A stretch of 64,000 bases of DNA from Deltaproteobacteria bacterium (GCA_016182965.1 JACPFM010000017.1:46892-110891), one strand, 5' to 3'; positions 51,986 through 62,016 are shown, counted from the first letter of the stretch. The notes: generated by a model from the sequence alone, not told the origin. Program-made: numbers and translations.

Positions 51986-53893
51986 ATGTCGCGGCTCGCC
52001 GTAGCTCTGTTCGCGTGTCTCCTCGGGTGCTCCTCGAACGCGGACGACGCGCCGCCCCCGCCGCCCGACGTGCCCGCCGGGTGCAACCCGATCGTCGGCG
52101 ACGACTGCCTGACGCCGTTCCCCTCGTCGTTCCACCTGCGCGCCGATTCGAGCACGAAGACCGGCGTGAAGGTCTCGATCGGACCGAACGTGCTCCCGGT
52201 CACTCGATCGGGCATCGCGCTCTCGCCGGAGAGACTGGAGCGGCTCGACGGGTTCTCTCCCGCGACGCCGTTCCTCGTCTACTTCGAGAAGGGCGTCGAC
52301 CCTTCGCAGCTGTTCGGGTGGATGGACCCGAGCCTCTCGCTGACCGCCGGCTCGCCCGTCCAGGTCATCGAGTACGACACCGGCAAGCGCGTGCTCGCCT
52401 TCGCGGAGCTCGACGTCAACGGCGAGGGCGATCAGCGCCAGGCGCTCATCATCCACCCGCTCGTTCGGCTGAAGCCCGCGACCCGCTACGTGATCGCGCT
52501 GGTCGGGCTGAAGGACAAGAAGGGCGCGCCGCTCGTCCCCGCGCCGTTCCGCGCGCTCCGCGACGGCGCGCCGCTGTCCTCTTCGCTGAAGCCGCTCGCG
52601 GGCCGGTACGCCGAGATCTTCTCCGCCGTCGAGCGGGCCGGCGTCGCGCGCGCGAGCCTCTCGCTCGCGTGGGACGTGACCACCGCGTCCGATCAGGGCC
52701 ACCTCGTCGGCATGCGCGATCTCGCGCTCGGCATGATCGACGAAGGCAAGCTCGGGTACACGATCACCTCCGCGAAGGACTCCGCCGAGCCGCACATGCT
52801 CCGGCAGGTGCTCGCCACGGTGCAGGTGCCGTGGTTCCTCGCCGATCAGAGCGGCAAGTCGGCGATGACCTTCGACGCCGCCGGCCGGCCCAAGCAGAAC
52901 GGCGTCGTCGACGTGCCCATCGTGATCAACGTCCCGCGCTGCGCGGCGACGGCCAAGGGTCCGGTGCCGGTCGTGGTCTTCGGTCACGGCCTGTTCGGCA
53001 CCGCCATCGACACGTTGTCGGGCGGGCCCGCGATGGAGGCCGCCGACGCGATGTGCAAGGTGTTCATCGGCACCGACTGGATCGGCCTCGCGGCGGAGGA
53101 CATCAAGATCCTGCCCGATCTCCTCAGCGCGAACCTCAACAACTTCTACGTGCTGAGCGATCGCCTGCAGCAGGCCCACGTGAACGCGCAGGTGATGACC
53201 CGCCTGTTCCTCCGGAAGATCAAGGACGATCCTGCGCTCGCGCTCGACGGCCGCCCGATCTCCGACGGCAAGGAGATCTACTACTTCGGCGTGTCGGACG
53301 GCGGCATCCAGGGCACGACGTTCATGGCCCTGCAGCCCGACATCGTGCGCGGGGTGCTCAACGTCCCGGGCGGCGTATGGTCGCTCATGCTGTATCGCTC
53401 CGCCGATCTCGGGCGCTTCGGCGGGCTCCTCGCCCTCGTCCTCCCGGACGCGATGGACCGGCAGGTCGCGGTCGCCCTCACCCAGACCGAGTGGGATCAC
53501 ACCGACTCGATCACCTTCGCGCCGCACCTGCTCCGCGATCCGCTCCCGGGCGTGCCGATCAAGCGCATCCTCGTGCAAGAGGCGCTCGGCGACGCGCAGG
53601 TGCCCAACGTCGCCACGCGCGTGCTCGCTCGAACGATGGACATCCCCGGCTTCGGGCTGACCGAGCCCGTGCACGGCTTGACGGTCGCGCCGCCGCCGCT
53701 CGACTCGGCCTACACGCAGTGGAACCCTCACGCGACGCCGCTGCCGCCCACGAACAACAGCGCGCTCCCCAAAGACAACGGCGCGCACGACGCGGTGTGG
53801 AAGAGCCCCAAGGCGCTCCAGCAGATCGACGCGTTCTGCCAGCCCGACGGCCGCGTCACCGCCGTGTGCAGCGGGACGTGCGACGTCCCCTGA
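51986..53893 (+). CDS. Lipoprotein alpha/beta-hydrolase (esterase/lipase-like)
   Basis: 635 aa. Lipobox MSRLAVALFACLLGCSSN. An N-terminal beta domain (SPATPFLVYFEKGVDPSQLF) precedes the hydrolase. Oxyanion-hole HG is in PVPVVVFGHGLFGTAIDTLS, the nucleophile in YYFGVSDGGIQGTTFMALQP (Ser of GVSDG), and a probable acid/base part in RILVQEALGDAQVPNVATRV. The C-terminus contains paired Cys (FCQPDG and VCSGTCDVP). Probably a surface esterase acting on lipids or polyesters. Its last 38 bases overlap the convergent gene. Confidence 0.82.
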   Translation: MSRLAVALFACLLGCSSNADDAPPPPPDVPAGCNPIVGDDCLTPFPSSFHLRADSSTKTGVKVSIGPNVLPVTRSGIALSPERLERLDGFSPATPFLVYFEKGVDPSQLFGWMDPSLSLTAGSPVQVIEYDTGKRVLAFAELDVNGEGDQRQALIIHPLVRLKPATRYVIALVGLKDKKGAPLVPAPFRALRDGAPLSSSLKPLAGRYAEIFSAVERAGVARASLSLAWDVTTASDQGHLVGMRDLALGMIDEGKLGYTITSAKDSAEPHMLRQVLATVQVPWFLADQSGKSAMTFDAAGRPKQNGVVDVPIVINVPRCAATAKGPVPVVVFGHGLFGTAIDTLSGGPAMEAADAMCKVFIGTDWIGLAAEDIKILPDLLSANLNNFYVLSDRLQQAHVNAQVMTRLFLRKIKDDPALALDGRPISDGKEIYYFGVSDGGIQGTTFMALQPDIVRGVLNVPGGVWSLMLYRSADLGRFGGLLALVLPDAMDRQVAVALTQTEWDHTDSITFAPHLLRDPLPGVPIKRILVQEALGDAQVPNVATRVLARTMDIPGFGLTEPVHGLTVAPPPLDSAYTQWNPHATPLPPTNNSALPKDNGAHDAVWKSPKALQQIDAFCQPDGRVTAVCSGTCDVP

Positions 53894-56800
53894 TCGCGAG
53901 CCCGATCATCGCCAGGAGCGCGAGCGGCCACGCGTCGTCGCCTCGCGCCGTCGTGCGGCAGCCGCACCCGCTGTCCGCCGCCGGCGAATCGGCGGCGGGC
54001 GGCGTCGTCGGCGCGTCCACGGCCGCGTCCTCCACCGGGCCGACGCCCGTGTCGTCGGGACCGAGCGTCGCGTCGCCGAGGCCGCCGTCCATCGGCGGGG
54101 GCTCCTTCACGACGACGCCGTCCGATCGCGTCTCGAGCGACGAGCCCTTGGTCTTCGACACCGCGCGGACCGTCACGAAGTACTTCTTCCCGACCGCCAA
54201 AGACAGGCCCTTGAGCGTGGTCGAGGTGACCGCGTCGACGTCGACCCAGTCGGGCTGGGTGACGTACGTGCCGCCCTCGGTGGTGACCGCCACCTGATAG
54301 CCGTCGGCGCCCGCGACCGCCGACCACGAGGCGCCGAGCCGATCGATGGTGGGCACCTCGTCGAGGTCCGCGGCCGGCATCGGCGCGAACGGATCGTTGT
54401 CGTTCACCTCGGCCGGCGCCTCGAGCAGGCGCTGGCCGATCGAGTAGAGGTAGCCGTCGGCGGCGGGCACCAGGATCTCGTCGACGCCGTCGCCCGAGGT
54501 GTCGGCGAGGATCGGGTTGCCGACCGCGAAGCGCATGTCGTAGGCCCAGTCCAGCTTCGCGTTGCACGGATCGAGCGCGTAGAGGTGACCATCGCTCGAG
54601 CCGATCAGCGCCTCGGGGTGATCGCCGGCGCCGAGCAGGTCCTTCTTGACGGCGACGTCGCCGAGCGTGCCGAGGAACTTCCCCGCGGTGGCCGCGTCGG
54701 CGGCCGCCGTGAACAGCGCGCCGCCGGCCAGCCACACCGAGGTGATCTTCCCCGCGTCGGCGCCGTTCATCGTCGTCAGGCGCACGAGGCCGCCGTACTG
54801 CAGCGAGGGCTGCACCCACACCGAGCGCCCGCCGTTGCACGCGGCGCGCGCGCCGTGCTGATAGGGCCGATCGTCGCCGCCGATCCACAGCTGCGTGGTC
54901 AGGTCCTTCTTCAGGGTGCGCGTCGGGTAGTAGCCGCGGCTGAGCGTGACGTCGAGCGCGCCGTCGCCGTCGATGTCGTCGATCGTCGGCGTGAAGTAGG
55001 CGATGAAGGCGGTGTTCTCCGAGAGCTTCGCGCCGGTCGCGCCGTTGAAGACCCGCAACGTGTTCGGCACGGCGAATAGATCCGGCACGCCGTCGCCGTT
55101 GTAATCGGCGACCGAGAAGGGCATCCAGCCCCACGACAGCGCCTGCGACGGCGCGGTCGCCCAGATCGGCGCGCCGGTCTTGCCGTCGTACACCTGGAGC
55201 GTGTTCACGCTGCCGACGCTCGCGTGCGCGACGAACAGATCCGACGTACCGTCGGCGTTCACGTCGCCGGCGAGCGGATCGTTGGACATGCGCACGTTCT
55301 TGCCGAGATCGCGCTCCCACAGCTTGGCGCCGCTCGAAGACAGCGCGACGAGCACGTCGCGATCCGGATCTGAGCGGCGACAGGCGATCCCCGGTCCGCC
55401 GCCGAGCGCAGGGGCGGTCGTCGCGAGCGAGCTGCGCGGCTGCTCCCACGCGACCTTCGGCGGCGAGGCCATCCACGCGCCGGCCGCGTTCAGCCGCACG
55501 AGCGTGCCGCGGCTGTCGGTCACGATCACCGCGTCGTTCGAGCCGTCGAGCCGCGGCGCGATCGGCTCCGCGACGAAGCCGCCGACCCGCATGCCCGGGA
55601 GCACGGTCTTGAACTCGCCGCTCCCGTAGGTCGTGGCGTTGGTCGGCGCGAACGCGTCGTCGAGCACGAGGAGGTACCCGTCGTTGCGCGTGAGCATCAG
55701 CTGCGGGTACGCGCGGTTCACCTTGCCGAACACCTGGGCGGTGAGCAGCGCGATGCCCGCCGGCGCCTCGTACGTCGCCGCCACGGAGGGTGATCCGCCC
55801 GCGAAGCGGTAGGCGGCGTAGCGCGCGCTCGCCGTCGGCGACGGGCGCGTCGAGAGGATCGGCAGGACCTTGCCGTCGCCCTTCAGATCGATGGTCAGCG
55901 GCGCGCCGGTGTTGCCGCTCCGCATCGCCTTGGTCAGGTCGTGCTGCGAGGGCACGTCGACGTCGGCGACCGTGGCGAACGACGACAGCGCCGGCGTGGC
56001 CCCCCGCTCGAACTTGCGCGCGACGATGCCCGGCCCGGGGCCGGTGGCGGTGATCACCTCGGGCTTCTTGTCGCCGTCGAGATCGACGACCCCGACGAGG
56101 CGCTCGCTCGGGATCGTGCCGAGCGACGTGCCGGTCTTCGCGTCGTACACCGTCGTGGTGAACGTCGCGCCGTCGCTCGACCACGCGACGGTGATCTCGA
56201 GCGCTCCGTCGTCGTCGAGATCGGCGACCGAGGAGCCCACCCACTGCAGCGCGCCGGTGGCCTTGGGGACCGGCGCGGCGTTCCACAGCGTCTTGAGCTT
56301 CGGCGTCGCGGTCTCGTCGTAGGTGAGCACCGACAGGCGCCGGCCCCCCGTGTCGCCGCCGGCGAGGTAGCTGTTCTGGAAGCAGATCAGCTCCTCGCCC
56401 GGTCGACCGTCCACGTTCGCCGCCTCGCACGACGAGTAGTAGATCGTCTCGCCGATGGCCGCCGACTGCGCGAGCTCCGCGCCGGTCTTGCCGTCGGTGA
56501 GCACGTAGTTGCCGGGCGCGCCGTACGCCACCTCCTGATCGCCGTCGCCGTCGACGTCGATCAGCGTGACCGCCTGCGAGCCGCAGTGGCCGCGGCCGTT
56601 GGGCGTGTAGACCTTCGTCGGCGTCGAGAGCTTGCCCGCGTCGAAGTGATAGACGCCGCCGGGCGGCGAGGCGGTGGGGCTCACGCCGCAGCAGGCGCAG
56701 TCGTCGATGAGGAGCTCCGGTCGCTTGTCGCCGTCGAGGTCTCCGAGGCGGACGCCGCCGACGTTGCCGACCTCGCCGTCGGGCTGCCTCCACACGATCG

Positions 56801-57227
56801 CGCCCGTGGTGCCCGAGAGGACGTAGACGTTGCGGGCCGCGCTCGCCACCACCTCGAGGGCGCCGTCGCCGTCGAGGTCGACCACGCCGTGCAGCGCCGA
56901 GAGCTCGACCGGCGGCGACTCCCACACCAGCCGATCGTCGGGGAGCTTGGCGATCGCCTTGCCGCCGGCGAGGTAGAGGACGTCGACGACGCCGTCCTTG
57001 TTCACGTCGACGGCGACGTGGCTGTTCCCGCGCAGCGTGCCGCCGACGTAGTACTGCCAGTAGCGCGTCGGCTTGCCGACCGTCGAGGTGCCGGGCGCGA
57101 TCGCGGTGCGCCGCGCGTCGTGCCGCAGCGTGGGCCACGCCCCCTGCGCCGGGCGGGGCGCCGAGAGGGGCGCCGAGAGAGGAACGAGGAGGGCGACGGC
57201 GCCGATGGCGAGGCGAAGCTTCCGCAT
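53856..57227 (-). CDS. FG-GAP/VCBS-repeat surface protein with MYXO-CTERM-like tail
   Basis: 1123 aa. Signal peptide RLAIGAVALLVPLSAPLSAP. Many FG-GAP blades follow (DVNKDGVVDVLYLAGGKA, DLDGDGALEVVASAARNVYV, DVDGDGDQEVAYGAPGNYVL, DYNGDGVPDLFAVPN), likely forming one or two beta-propellers, then a fibronectin-III-like domain (~residues 960-1040; ADGYQVAVTTEGG). The C-terminus is an Asp/Pro-rich spacer, SGCGC, a hydrophobic helix (AWPLALLAMIGLAI) and RGRRTSR, the Cys-helix-Arg plan of MYXO-CTERM signals processed by a myxosortase. Overlaps the convergent esterase by 38 bases. Confidence 0.88.
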   Translation of the reverse strand: MRKLRLAIGAVALLVPLSAPLSAPRPAQGAWPTLRHDARRTAIAPGTSTVGKPTRYWQYYVGGTLRGNSHVAVDVNKDGVVDVLYLAGGKAIAKLPDDRLVWESPPVELSALHGVVDLDGDGALEVVASAARNVYVLSGTTGAIVWRQPDGEVGNVGGVRLGDLDGDKRPELLIDDCACCGVSPTASPPGGVYHFDAGKLSTPTKVYTPNGRGHCGSQAVTLIDVDGDGDQEVAYGAPGNYVLTDGKTGAELAQSAAIGETIYYSSCEAANVDGRPGEELICFQNSYLAGGDTGGRRLSVLTYDETATPKLKTLWNAAPVPKATGALQWVGSSVADLDDDGALEITVAWSSDGATFTTTVYDAKTGTSLGTIPSERLVGVVDLDGDKKPEVITATGPGPGIVARKFERGATPALSSFATVADVDVPSQHDLTKAMRSGNTGAPLTIDLKGDGKVLPILSTRPSPTASARYAAYRFAGGSPSVAATYEAPAGIALLTAQVFGKVNRAYPQLMLTRNDGYLLVLDDAFAPTNATTYGSGEFKTVLPGMRVGGFVAEPIAPRLDGSNDAVIVTDSRGTLVRLNAAGAWMASPPKVAWEQPRSSLATTAPALGGGPGIACRRSDPDRDVLVALSSSGAKLWERDLGKNVRMSNDPLAGDVNADGTSDLFVAHASVGSVNTLQVYDGKTGAPIWATAPSQALSWGWMPFSVADYNGDGVPDLFAVPNTLRVFNGATGAKLSENTAFIAYFTPTIDDIDGDGALDVTLSRGYYPTRTLKKDLTTQLWIGGDDRPYQHGARAACNGGRSVWVQPSLQYGGLVRLTTMNGADAGKITSVWLAGGALFTAAADAATAGKFLGTLGDVAVKKDLLGAGDHPEALIGSSDGHLYALDPCNAKLDWAYDMRFAVGNPILADTSGDGVDEILVPAADGYLYSIGQRLLEAPAEVNDNDPFAPMPAADLDEVPTIDRLGASWSAVAGADGYQVAVTTEGGTYVTQPDWVDVDAVTSTTLKGLSLAVGKKYFVTVRAVSKTKGSSLETRSDGVVVKEPPPMDGGLGDATLGPDDTGVGPVEDAAVDAPTTPPAADSPAADSGCGCRTTARGDDAWPLALLAMIGLAIRGRRTSRCTRR

Positions 57228-57342
57228 CGCTTCGAGCCTCGCGCATAGGGGCGAGGAGCCGCAAGGGGCGGGTGAGCGCCGAGCCCGGCGGGGGACGCCC
57301 CCTCTCGTTGCGCTCTACGGCGGCTGCGTCCAGACTGTACCG

Positions 57343-59703
57343 GTGAGCGTGGCCGACAACGAGGGGGGCGTCGTCGGACCAGGCGTCTACGAGTTCCTCT
57401 TCGAGCACGCGCTTCATCCGATCCTCGTCACGACGGTCGAGGGCTCGATCATCCGCTGCAACGACGCGGCGATCCGTGCGCTGGGCTGGAGCGAGGGGGA
57501 GCTGCGCGAGCTCGGGAGCAAGGCGTTCGTCGTCGACGACCGGGCGCTCCGCACCCTGCTGGCCGAGGCGGTGGCGGCCGGATCGGCGCGGGCCGTGCTC
57601 ACGCTGCGACGCGCAGGGGGCGCCGAGTTCTCGGCCGACGTCGCGGCGCAGACCGTCCCGAAAACCGCCGGCGCGACGGCCGTCGTGTCGTTGCGCGACA
57701 TCACCGCGGAGCTTGCTGCGGAGCGCGCCTTGAGGGAGAGCGAGCAGCGCGACGCGGCGATCTACGATCACGCCCCCGTCGCGATGGCGCTGTCGCGGCT
57801 GCCCGAGGGCACGATCGTGACGGTCAACGACGCGTTCGTCGGGCTGTTCGAGTGCGAGCGCAGCGAGGCGCTCGGCAAGACCGGCGCGGACCTCGGGATC
57901 GCGCCTCCGGCCGACCGAGCGCGAATCGCCGAGGAGCTGGCCTTGCGCGGGTTCGTCCGCAACCAGGAGGTCGTGCGATCGACCCGCTCGGGCCAGGAGC
58001 GCGTCGTGTCGCTGAGCATCGAGCCGGTCACGATCCTGGACGAGCCCCATCTGCTGACGGTCGCCGTCGACATCACGGCGCGGGCTCGCGCGGAGCGAGC
58101 GCTGCGGGTCAGCGAGGCGCGGGGCCGTCTGCTCGTCGAGCGCGCTCCGGCCGCCATCGCCATGTTGGATCGCGAGATGCGCTACCTCGCGCACAGCCGC
58201 CGGTTCCTGAGCGACTACGCGTTGCCCGACGAGAGCCTCGTCGGGCGCAGCCACTACGACGTGTTCCCCGAGATTCCCGAGCGCTGGCGGGAGATCCACC
58301 GGCGGTGTCTCGCCGGGGCGTCCGAGCGCTGCGACGAAGATCCCTTCGTGCGGGCCGACGGTCGCACCGCCTGGCTGCGTTGGGAGATCGTCCCGTGGCA
58401 CGACGCGGACGGTGCCGTCGGCGGCATCGTGCTCTTCGCCGAGGACATCACCCGGCAGAAACGCGTGGAGGCCGAGCTCCGGCAGAGCGAGGCGCGCGCC
58501 CGCGAAGCGCTGGCCGCGCTCGAGAGGGCCCTCGAGGTCACCCGGAGGACCGAGGACAAGCTGCGGCAGGCCCAGAAGATGGAGGCCATCGGCCAGCTCG
58601 CCGGAGGCGTCGCCCACGATTTCAACAACCTGCTCACGGTCATCCTGGGAAACAGCGAGGTGCTCCTCGAGCAGCTCGGGACCGCCGATCCTCTCCGCAG
58701 CGACGTGACCGAGATCGAGAAGGCCGGCCAGCGCGCCGCGGCGCTCACCCGCCAGCTCCTCGCCTTCAGTCGCAAGCAGGTGCTCGAGCCGATCGACGTC
58801 GACATCAACGCGCTCGTCAACGGGCTCGAGAAGATGCTGCGCCGGCTGATTGGAGAGGACGTCGAGCTGACGCTGCTCCTCGAACAGCGTCTCCCGCCGT
58901 GCCGCCTCGACCCTGGTCAGTTCGAGCAGGCGCTCGTCAACCTCGCGGTGAACGCGCGCGACGCCATGCCGGACGGCGGGAGGCTGACGATCGAGACTGC
59001 GAACGTGGTGCTCGACGCCGCCTACGTGGAGGCTCACCCCGGTGCGACGGTCGGCGAGCACGTCCGCCTCACTGTCACCGACACCGGAACGGGCATGAGC
59101 CGGGAGGTGCAGGCCCATCTGTTCGAGCCGTTCTTCACGACCAAGGAGCTCGGGCGGGGCACCGGCCTCGGGCTGTCGACGGTGTACGGCATCGTCGCGC
59201 AGAGCGGGGGGACGATCTGGGTCTACAGCGAGCCGGGACAGGGCACGAGCTTCAGGCTGTATTTCCCGCGCTCCCAGGGCCCCGCGATCGGGCCGCGCAC
59301 GGCGACCACCTCGGCGGCGCCGTCAGCTCGAGGCAGGGAGGCGATCCTGCTGGTCGAGGACGACGAGCAGGTGCGCTCGACCGTCGCGGCCATGCTCCGC
59401 CGCGCTGGCTATCACGTCATCCCGGCCGCCAACGGGGGCGAGGCGTTGCTCATCGCCGAGCAGTACGGCGGAACGATCCACTTGATGCTCACCGACGTGG
59501 TGATGCCGCACCTCAACGGGCGGAAGGTCGCCGAGCGCATCGTGAAGATCCGGCCCGCCGTGCGGGTCATCTTCATGTCGGGCTACAGCGAGAACGCCAT
59601 CGTCCATCACGGCGTCCTCGACGCGGGGATCGACTTGCTCGTGAAACCGATCTCGAGCGACACGCTCCTCGCGAAGGTGCGCGAGGTGCTCGATCGACGT
59701 TGA
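57343..59703 (+). CDS. Soluble hybrid sensor histidine kinase (PAS x3 - HisKA - HATPase - REC)
   Basis: 786 aa from GTG 57343. There are no membrane segments. Three PAS domains are seen (starting ~residue 20 FEHALHPILVTTVEGSIIRC; ~150 YDHAPVAMALSRLPEGTIVT; ~270 VERAPAAIAMLDREMRYLAH). HisKA has His425 in GGVAHDFNNLLTVIL. The ATPase has NLAVNARDAMPDGG (N box), VTDTGTGM (G1) and GRGTGLGLSTVYG (G2). A receiver follows with acidic EDDEQ and phospho-acceptor Asp718 in MLTDVVMP, plus the conserved Lys in LLVKPIS. The GGVAHDFNNLL type is common in soil deltaproteobacteria. No partner regulator gene is adjacent. Confidence 0.93.
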   Translation: MSVADNEGGVVGPGVYEFLFEHALHPILVTTVEGSIIRCNDAAIRALGWSEGELRELGSKAFVVDDRALRTLLAEAVAAGSARAVLTLRRAGGAEFSADVAAQTVPKTAGATAVVSLRDITAELAAERALRESEQRDAAIYDHAPVAMALSRLPEGTIVTVNDAFVGLFECERSEALGKTGADLGIAPPADRARIAEELALRGFVRNQEVVRSTRSGQERVVSLSIEPVTILDEPHLLTVAVDITARARAERALRVSEARGRLLVERAPAAIAMLDREMRYLAHSRRFLSDYALPDESLVGRSHYDVFPEIPERWREIHRRCLAGASERCDEDPFVRADGRTAWLRWEIVPWHDADGAVGGIVLFAEDITRQKRVEAELRQSEARAREALAALERALEVTRRTEDKLRQAQKMEAIGQLAGGVAHDFNNLLTVILGNSEVLLEQLGTADPLRSDVTEIEKAGQRAAALTRQLLAFSRKQVLEPIDVDINALVNGLEKMLRRLIGEDVELTLLLEQRLPPCRLDPGQFEQALVNLAVNARDAMPDGGRLTIETANVVLDAAYVEAHPGATVGEHVRLTVTDTGTGMSREVQAHLFEPFFTTKELGRGTGLGLSTVYGIVAQSGGTIWVYSEPGQGTSFRLYFPRSQGPAIGPRTATTSAAPSARGREAILLVEDDEQVRSTVAAMLRRAGYHVIPAANGGEALLIAEQYGGTIHLMLTDVVMPHLNGRKVAERIVKIRPAVRVIFMSGYSENAIVHHGVLDAGIDLLVKPISSDTLLAKVREVLDRR

Positions 59704-59731
59704 GCGCGCGGCGAGCCGTCTGCGACGCGCG

Positions 59732-60646
59732 TCAGAACTGGCCGACGAGCGCGCCTCCGCCCGGCACCACGGTGAGCCCGACGTTGGGCGCGGTGGCCGA
59801 GGACGGAGCGGTGAGCCAGATGACCACGCCGGTGGTGAGGAGCACCGCGCCTCCGGCGAAGAACCAGTCGGACAGGCGCGCGGCGCTCTTGACGTCGTCG
59901 ACCCGCGCGAGATCGGTCGGGGAGTCGCAGACCCGCCCGGGGCACCGCGACTCCAGCTCCGAGAAGCGGCTTCGCGCGATCAGGCCGAACGTGGCGCCGA
60001 CGCCGAGGGCGACGACGCCCGTGGCGGTGGTCACGATGCCGACGGTCCGTTGCGGGCGCGGCGGCTCGGCGGCGACCGGTTTGGGCGAATCGTCGTCGAC
60101 CAGCGCGGGCACGGTGAACGTCGTGGACTGCTCCGGCTCGACACGGAGCTCGACGCGCACCGGCTTCTTGCCCGGGGCGCGCGCCTCGATCACGTGCGCG
60201 CCGGGATCGACGGGGAGCGCGACGCCGAGCGCGGCGGTCTCCAGCGTCACCCCGTCGCGCACGAGCGTGAGCCCGGGCGGCGGATCCTTGGCGACCAGCG
60301 TGAGCCGCGCGAGCTTGGGGAACAGCGCGGCGGCGCGCTTGCGCGCCCACGCCTCGCGCTCGGGCTGGCCGAGCCCCTTGAGCAACCCTGCCGCTTCGAC
60401 GAACCGCGCCCACGCGCTCGCCGTGCGCCCCGTCTTCTCGAGGCAATCGGCGAGGTTGAGCAACGGACCGGGCGCCGGGTCGAGCCTGTGGCTGGCGGCG
60501 AACTTGGGGATGGCCTCTTCGCACTTGCCCGCCTGAGCGAGCGCGCGGCCCTCCTCGAACAGCACCTGCGCGGCCGCGGCGTCGTCGGCGAACGCCGATC
60601 GCGGAGCGAGCGTGAGCAGCACGAGCGCGAGGAGTCGCGCCTTCAT
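59732..60646 (-). CDS. TPR/PEGA-type exported protein of the kinase operon
   Basis: 304 aa. Signal peptide RLLALVLLTLAPRSAFA. A TPR-like part (VLFEEGRALAQAGKCEEAIP, LLNLADCLEKTGRTASAWAR) is followed by a PEGA-like beta domain (LTLVRDGVTLETAALGVALP, DPGAHVIEARAPGKKPVRVE). Two hydrophobic stretches (VGIVTTATGVVALGVGATFG, WFFAGGAVLLTTGVVIWLTA) close the protein. The ATG overlaps the kinase stop (ATGA). This set of lipoprotein, Ser/Thr kinase and TPR/PEGA protein recurs in myxobacterial genomes, where the role is not established. Confidence 0.82.
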   Translation of the reverse strand: MKARLLALVLLTLAPRSAFADDAAAAQVLFEEGRALAQAGKCEEAIPKFAASHRLDPAPGPLLNLADCLEKTGRTASAWARFVEAAGLLKGLGQPEREAWARKRAAALFPKLARLTLVAKDPPPGLTLVRDGVTLETAALGVALPVDPGAHVIEARAPGKKPVRVELRVEPEQSTTFTVPALVDDDSPKPVAAEPPRPQRTVGIVTTATGVVALGVGATFGLIARSRFSELESRCPGRVCDSPTDLARVDDVKSAARLSDWFFAGGAVLLTTGVVIWLTAPSSATAPNVGLTVVPGGGALVGQF

Positions 60647-62016
60647 TTGCGCTCCTCCAGCGGATCGAACGGCTTGGGAGCGGTGGTCTTGGGTTCGACC
60701 GGCGACGGCATGGGCGTGGGGACGGCCGTGACGCTCGCGGTGATCGGAGCCACGGGCTGGTGCTTGAGGAGCTCGGTCTGACCGCTCGTGAGCGTGGTCT
60801 TTGCGCTCGCCACGCTTGCGGAGCCCGACCCGCTGGAGCCGATCGAGACGATCGGGCTGGCGGGAGCAGGCGTCGGCAGGGCGAGGCTCGGCGTGGCCGC
60901 CACCTGCGGCGTGGCCGCCACCTGCGGCGTCGCGGCGCGCGGTGGCTCCGGCTGCACGGGCTCGCTGCGCAGCCGCAGCATCATGGCCGCCGTGAGGACG
61001 AGCAGGGCGAAGCCGCCCACGACCACCAAGGGCCCGACGAGGCTGCGGCGCGGAGCGACAACCTCGTCGGACGAGGACGCCGCCAGGGTGGGATCGGTCC
61101 CGGTCGCGTGGCTCGCAGCCTCCCCTTCTGGCTGCGGCGGAGGCACCGTGATCACGACGCGCGACTGCGATCCGGCCGCGCGCGCGAGAGCGTTGGCGAA
61201 CGACTCCGCGCTCGGCTGGCGGTCGTCGGGGCGCTTGGACAGCGCGCGCTCCACGACCTCTTGCACCGCCATCGGCACATCGGAGCGCAGCGTGGTCAAA
61301 GACAGCGGCGGCTCCTGCAGAACGCGCGCGAACACCTGCCCCGGCGTCTGTCCCTCGAACGGCACCCGGCCGGTGAGCAGCTCGAACAGCGTGACGCCGA
61401 GCGACCACACGTCGCTGCGCGCGTCGGCCGAGCGTGTGCTCTGCATCTGCTCGGGCGACATGTAGCGCGGCGAGCCCATGGTCACGTCGGTGCTGGTCGC
61501 GCCGCCGCCCTCCTCCCCGACGGTGCTCACCTTGGAGATGCCGAAGTCGAGCACCTTCACCAGCGGCGCGCCGTTGCGCGCCTGCGTGACGAAGATGTTC
61601 GAGGGCTTCACGTCGCGGTGCACCACGCCGCGCTGATGCGCGAGCTCCAGCGCCTCGGCGGTCTGCACCACGAGCTCGACGGCCTCGGCGAGGGGCAGCG
61701 GCCCCTTGCGGGCGAGCCGCGCGGCGAGGTCCTCGCCGTCGAGGAGCTCCATGACCATGTACGGCTGGCCGTCGGGGAGCCTGCCGATGTCGTGCACGCG
61801 GACGACGTGCTCGCCCCCGAGCTGCGCGGCGGCGCGCGCCTCGCGCACGAACCTTCGGCGGGCGTCTTCGTCGGCGCGCTCGGCGAGCATCTTGATCGCG
61901 ACGCGATGACCGAGCTCCTCGTGACGCGCGACCACCACCACGCCCATGCCGCCGGCGCCGAGCTGTCGCTCGACGACGTACTTCTCGGCGACGCGCTCTC
62001 CCGCCTGCAAGCTCAT
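60643..62016 (-). CDS. Ser/Thr protein kinase, transmembrane
   Basis: 457 aa. Kinase domain residues ~12-270: glycine loop RQLGAGGMGVVVVARH, Lys in HRVAIKMLAE, Glu in FVREARAAAQL, catalytic loop GVVHRDVKPSNIFV (HRD), KVLDFGISKV (DFG) and MGSPRYMSPEQM (APE-type segment). All catalytic residues are intact. A juxtamembrane stretch and one membrane helix (SLVGPLVVVGGFALLVLTAA) follow, then a Pro/Thr/Ala-rich outside part with a PQVAAT repeat ending LEERK. The ATG overlaps the upstream lipoprotein stop, and its stop overlaps the next ATG, so the three genes are translated together. Confidence 0.95.
   Translation of the reverse strand: MSLQAGERVAEKYVVERQLGAGGMGVVVVARHEELGHRVAIKMLAERADEDARRRFVREARAAAQLGGEHVVRVHDIGRLPDGQPYMVMELLDGEDLAARLARKGPLPLAEAVELVVQTAEALELAHQRGVVHRDVKPSNIFVTQARNGAPLVKVLDFGISKVSTVGEEGGGATSTDVTMGSPRYMSPEQMQSTRSADARSDVWSLGVTLFELLTGRVPFEGQTPGQVFARVLQEPPLSLTTLRSDVPMAVQEVVERALSKRPDDRQPSAESFANALARAAGSQSRVVITVPPPQPEGEAASHATGTDPTLAASSSDEVVAPRRSLVGPLVVVGGFALLVLTAAMMLRLRSEPVQPEPPRAATPQVAATPQVAATPSLALPTPAPASPIVSIGSSGSGSASVASAKTTLTSGQTELLKHQPVAPITASVTAVPTPMPSPVEPKTTAPKPFDPLEERK

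Noticed and set aside
53728..59118. 1796-codon open frame on the minus strand across the FG-GAP and histidine kinase genes
   Set aside because: Its codons over 57343-59118 are the antisense of a kinase with all catalytic motifs, and over 53856-57227 they are an out-of-frame reading of the FG-GAP gene.
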